A DNA stretch of 64,000 nucleotides from Opitutus sp. (GTDB taxonomy: Bacteria; Verrucomicrobiota; Verrucomicrobiia; Opitutales; Opitutaceae): NCBI GenBank assembly GCA_024998815.1, contig JACEUQ010000002.1:1006501-1070500 (forward strand), given 5' to 3'. Shown here one piece after another: positions 63,902 through 64,000 of this stretch. The notes beneath the pieces were generated by a model. The model saw only the letters and a program-made list of their open reading frames with translations. It made no database searches and was not told where the DNA came from. The first letter of the stretch is position 1; each line of letters begins with the position of its first letter. Position numbers and translations under genes: made by a program.

Positions 63902-64000
63902 ATGAAACCCCAGCGCCGCCGACTCCCCCTCATCACCCTCGGTCTGATGATAGGAGCGGTGGCGCTGGGTCTTTTTTTTGCCCTCGCCCCCACCCCGACC
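63902..64000 (+). CDS. Start of a gene cut by the window edge
   Basis: 33 codons: a basic N-terminus (MKPQRRRLP) followed by a hydrophobic helix (LITLGLMIGAVALGLFFALA), so a membrane-anchored or exported protein. No family can be assigned from this fragment. Confidence 0.55.
   Translation, partial: MKPQRRRLPLITLGLMIGAVALGLFFALAPTPT

Overview
The window is a chromosomal segment of a high-GC Gram-negative bacterium, most likely a member of the Opitutaceae (Verrucomicrobiota). This is inferred from gene content: a kdsC-lptC-lptA-lptB-hprK block, a fused alpha/beta 2-oxoacid dehydrogenase E1, monomeric NADP isocitrate dehydrogenase, ClpB, a TolB-like propeller protein and Mrp. It also rests on several families of dispersed palindromic repeats of a kind I associate with this group. 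No rRNA or tRNA gene and no CRISPR array was seen.

Layout. 1-3.3 kb: a minus-strand ParA operon (ParA, a 329-aa unknown, a coiled-coil protein) and a divergent single-domain response regulator. 3.3-5.0 kb: layered repeats containing an IS630-type element. 5.1-8.2 kb: isocitrate dehydrogenase and a toxin-antitoxin pair whose toxin gene carries an in-frame repeat duplication. 8.3-11.3 kb: an AraC-regulated cassette (sugar-phosphate isomerase-like TIM barrel, phytanoyl-CoA dioxygenase-like enzyme) bracketed by perfect 21-bp inverted repeats. 11.4-13.7 kb: WrbA-like flavodoxin, pirin and a divergent LysR regulator. 14.0 kb: a 21-bp tandem array. 15.2-22.5 kb: three insertion sequences nested inside one another. 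The outermost has cut the 3' end off an M48 peptidase gene, and the severed 27-codon tail is still readable at 15.14-15.23 kb. 22.5-32.9 kb: M48 peptidase, VOC protein, double retropepsin, ABC-F ATPase, and a pair of large proteins (one with a membrane segment, one receiver-like with a long coiled coil). 33-43 kb: clpB, glcD-glcF, a 5'-3' exonuclease, rpiB, a GYF-like membrane protein and fused branched-chain E1. 43-48 kb: kdsC, lptC, lptA, lptB, hprK, GNAT, a small membrane protein and superoxide dismutase. 48-54 kb: tolB-like, mrp and a large hybrid histidine kinase. 54-60.4 kb: a second mobile zone with a group II intron whose reverse-transcriptase gene is split by an ISL3 element, a glycosyltransferase remnant and a further IS. 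60.5-64 kb: a two-domain ABC permease, a secreted trypsin-like protease with a P-domain, and the start of a truncated gene.

How the parts work together. The kdsC-lptCAB genes make the Kdo precursor and export LPS, and HPr kinase follows in the same transcriptional direction. GlcD and GlcF form a glycolate/lactate-type oxidase. The most striking theme is genome invasion. Target-site duplications let the nested insertions be resolved to the base, and removing them on paper restores three broken genes (M48 peptidase, IS1634-type transposase, group II intron reverse transcriptase). Separately, short dispersed repeats lie in frame inside four protein-coding genes.
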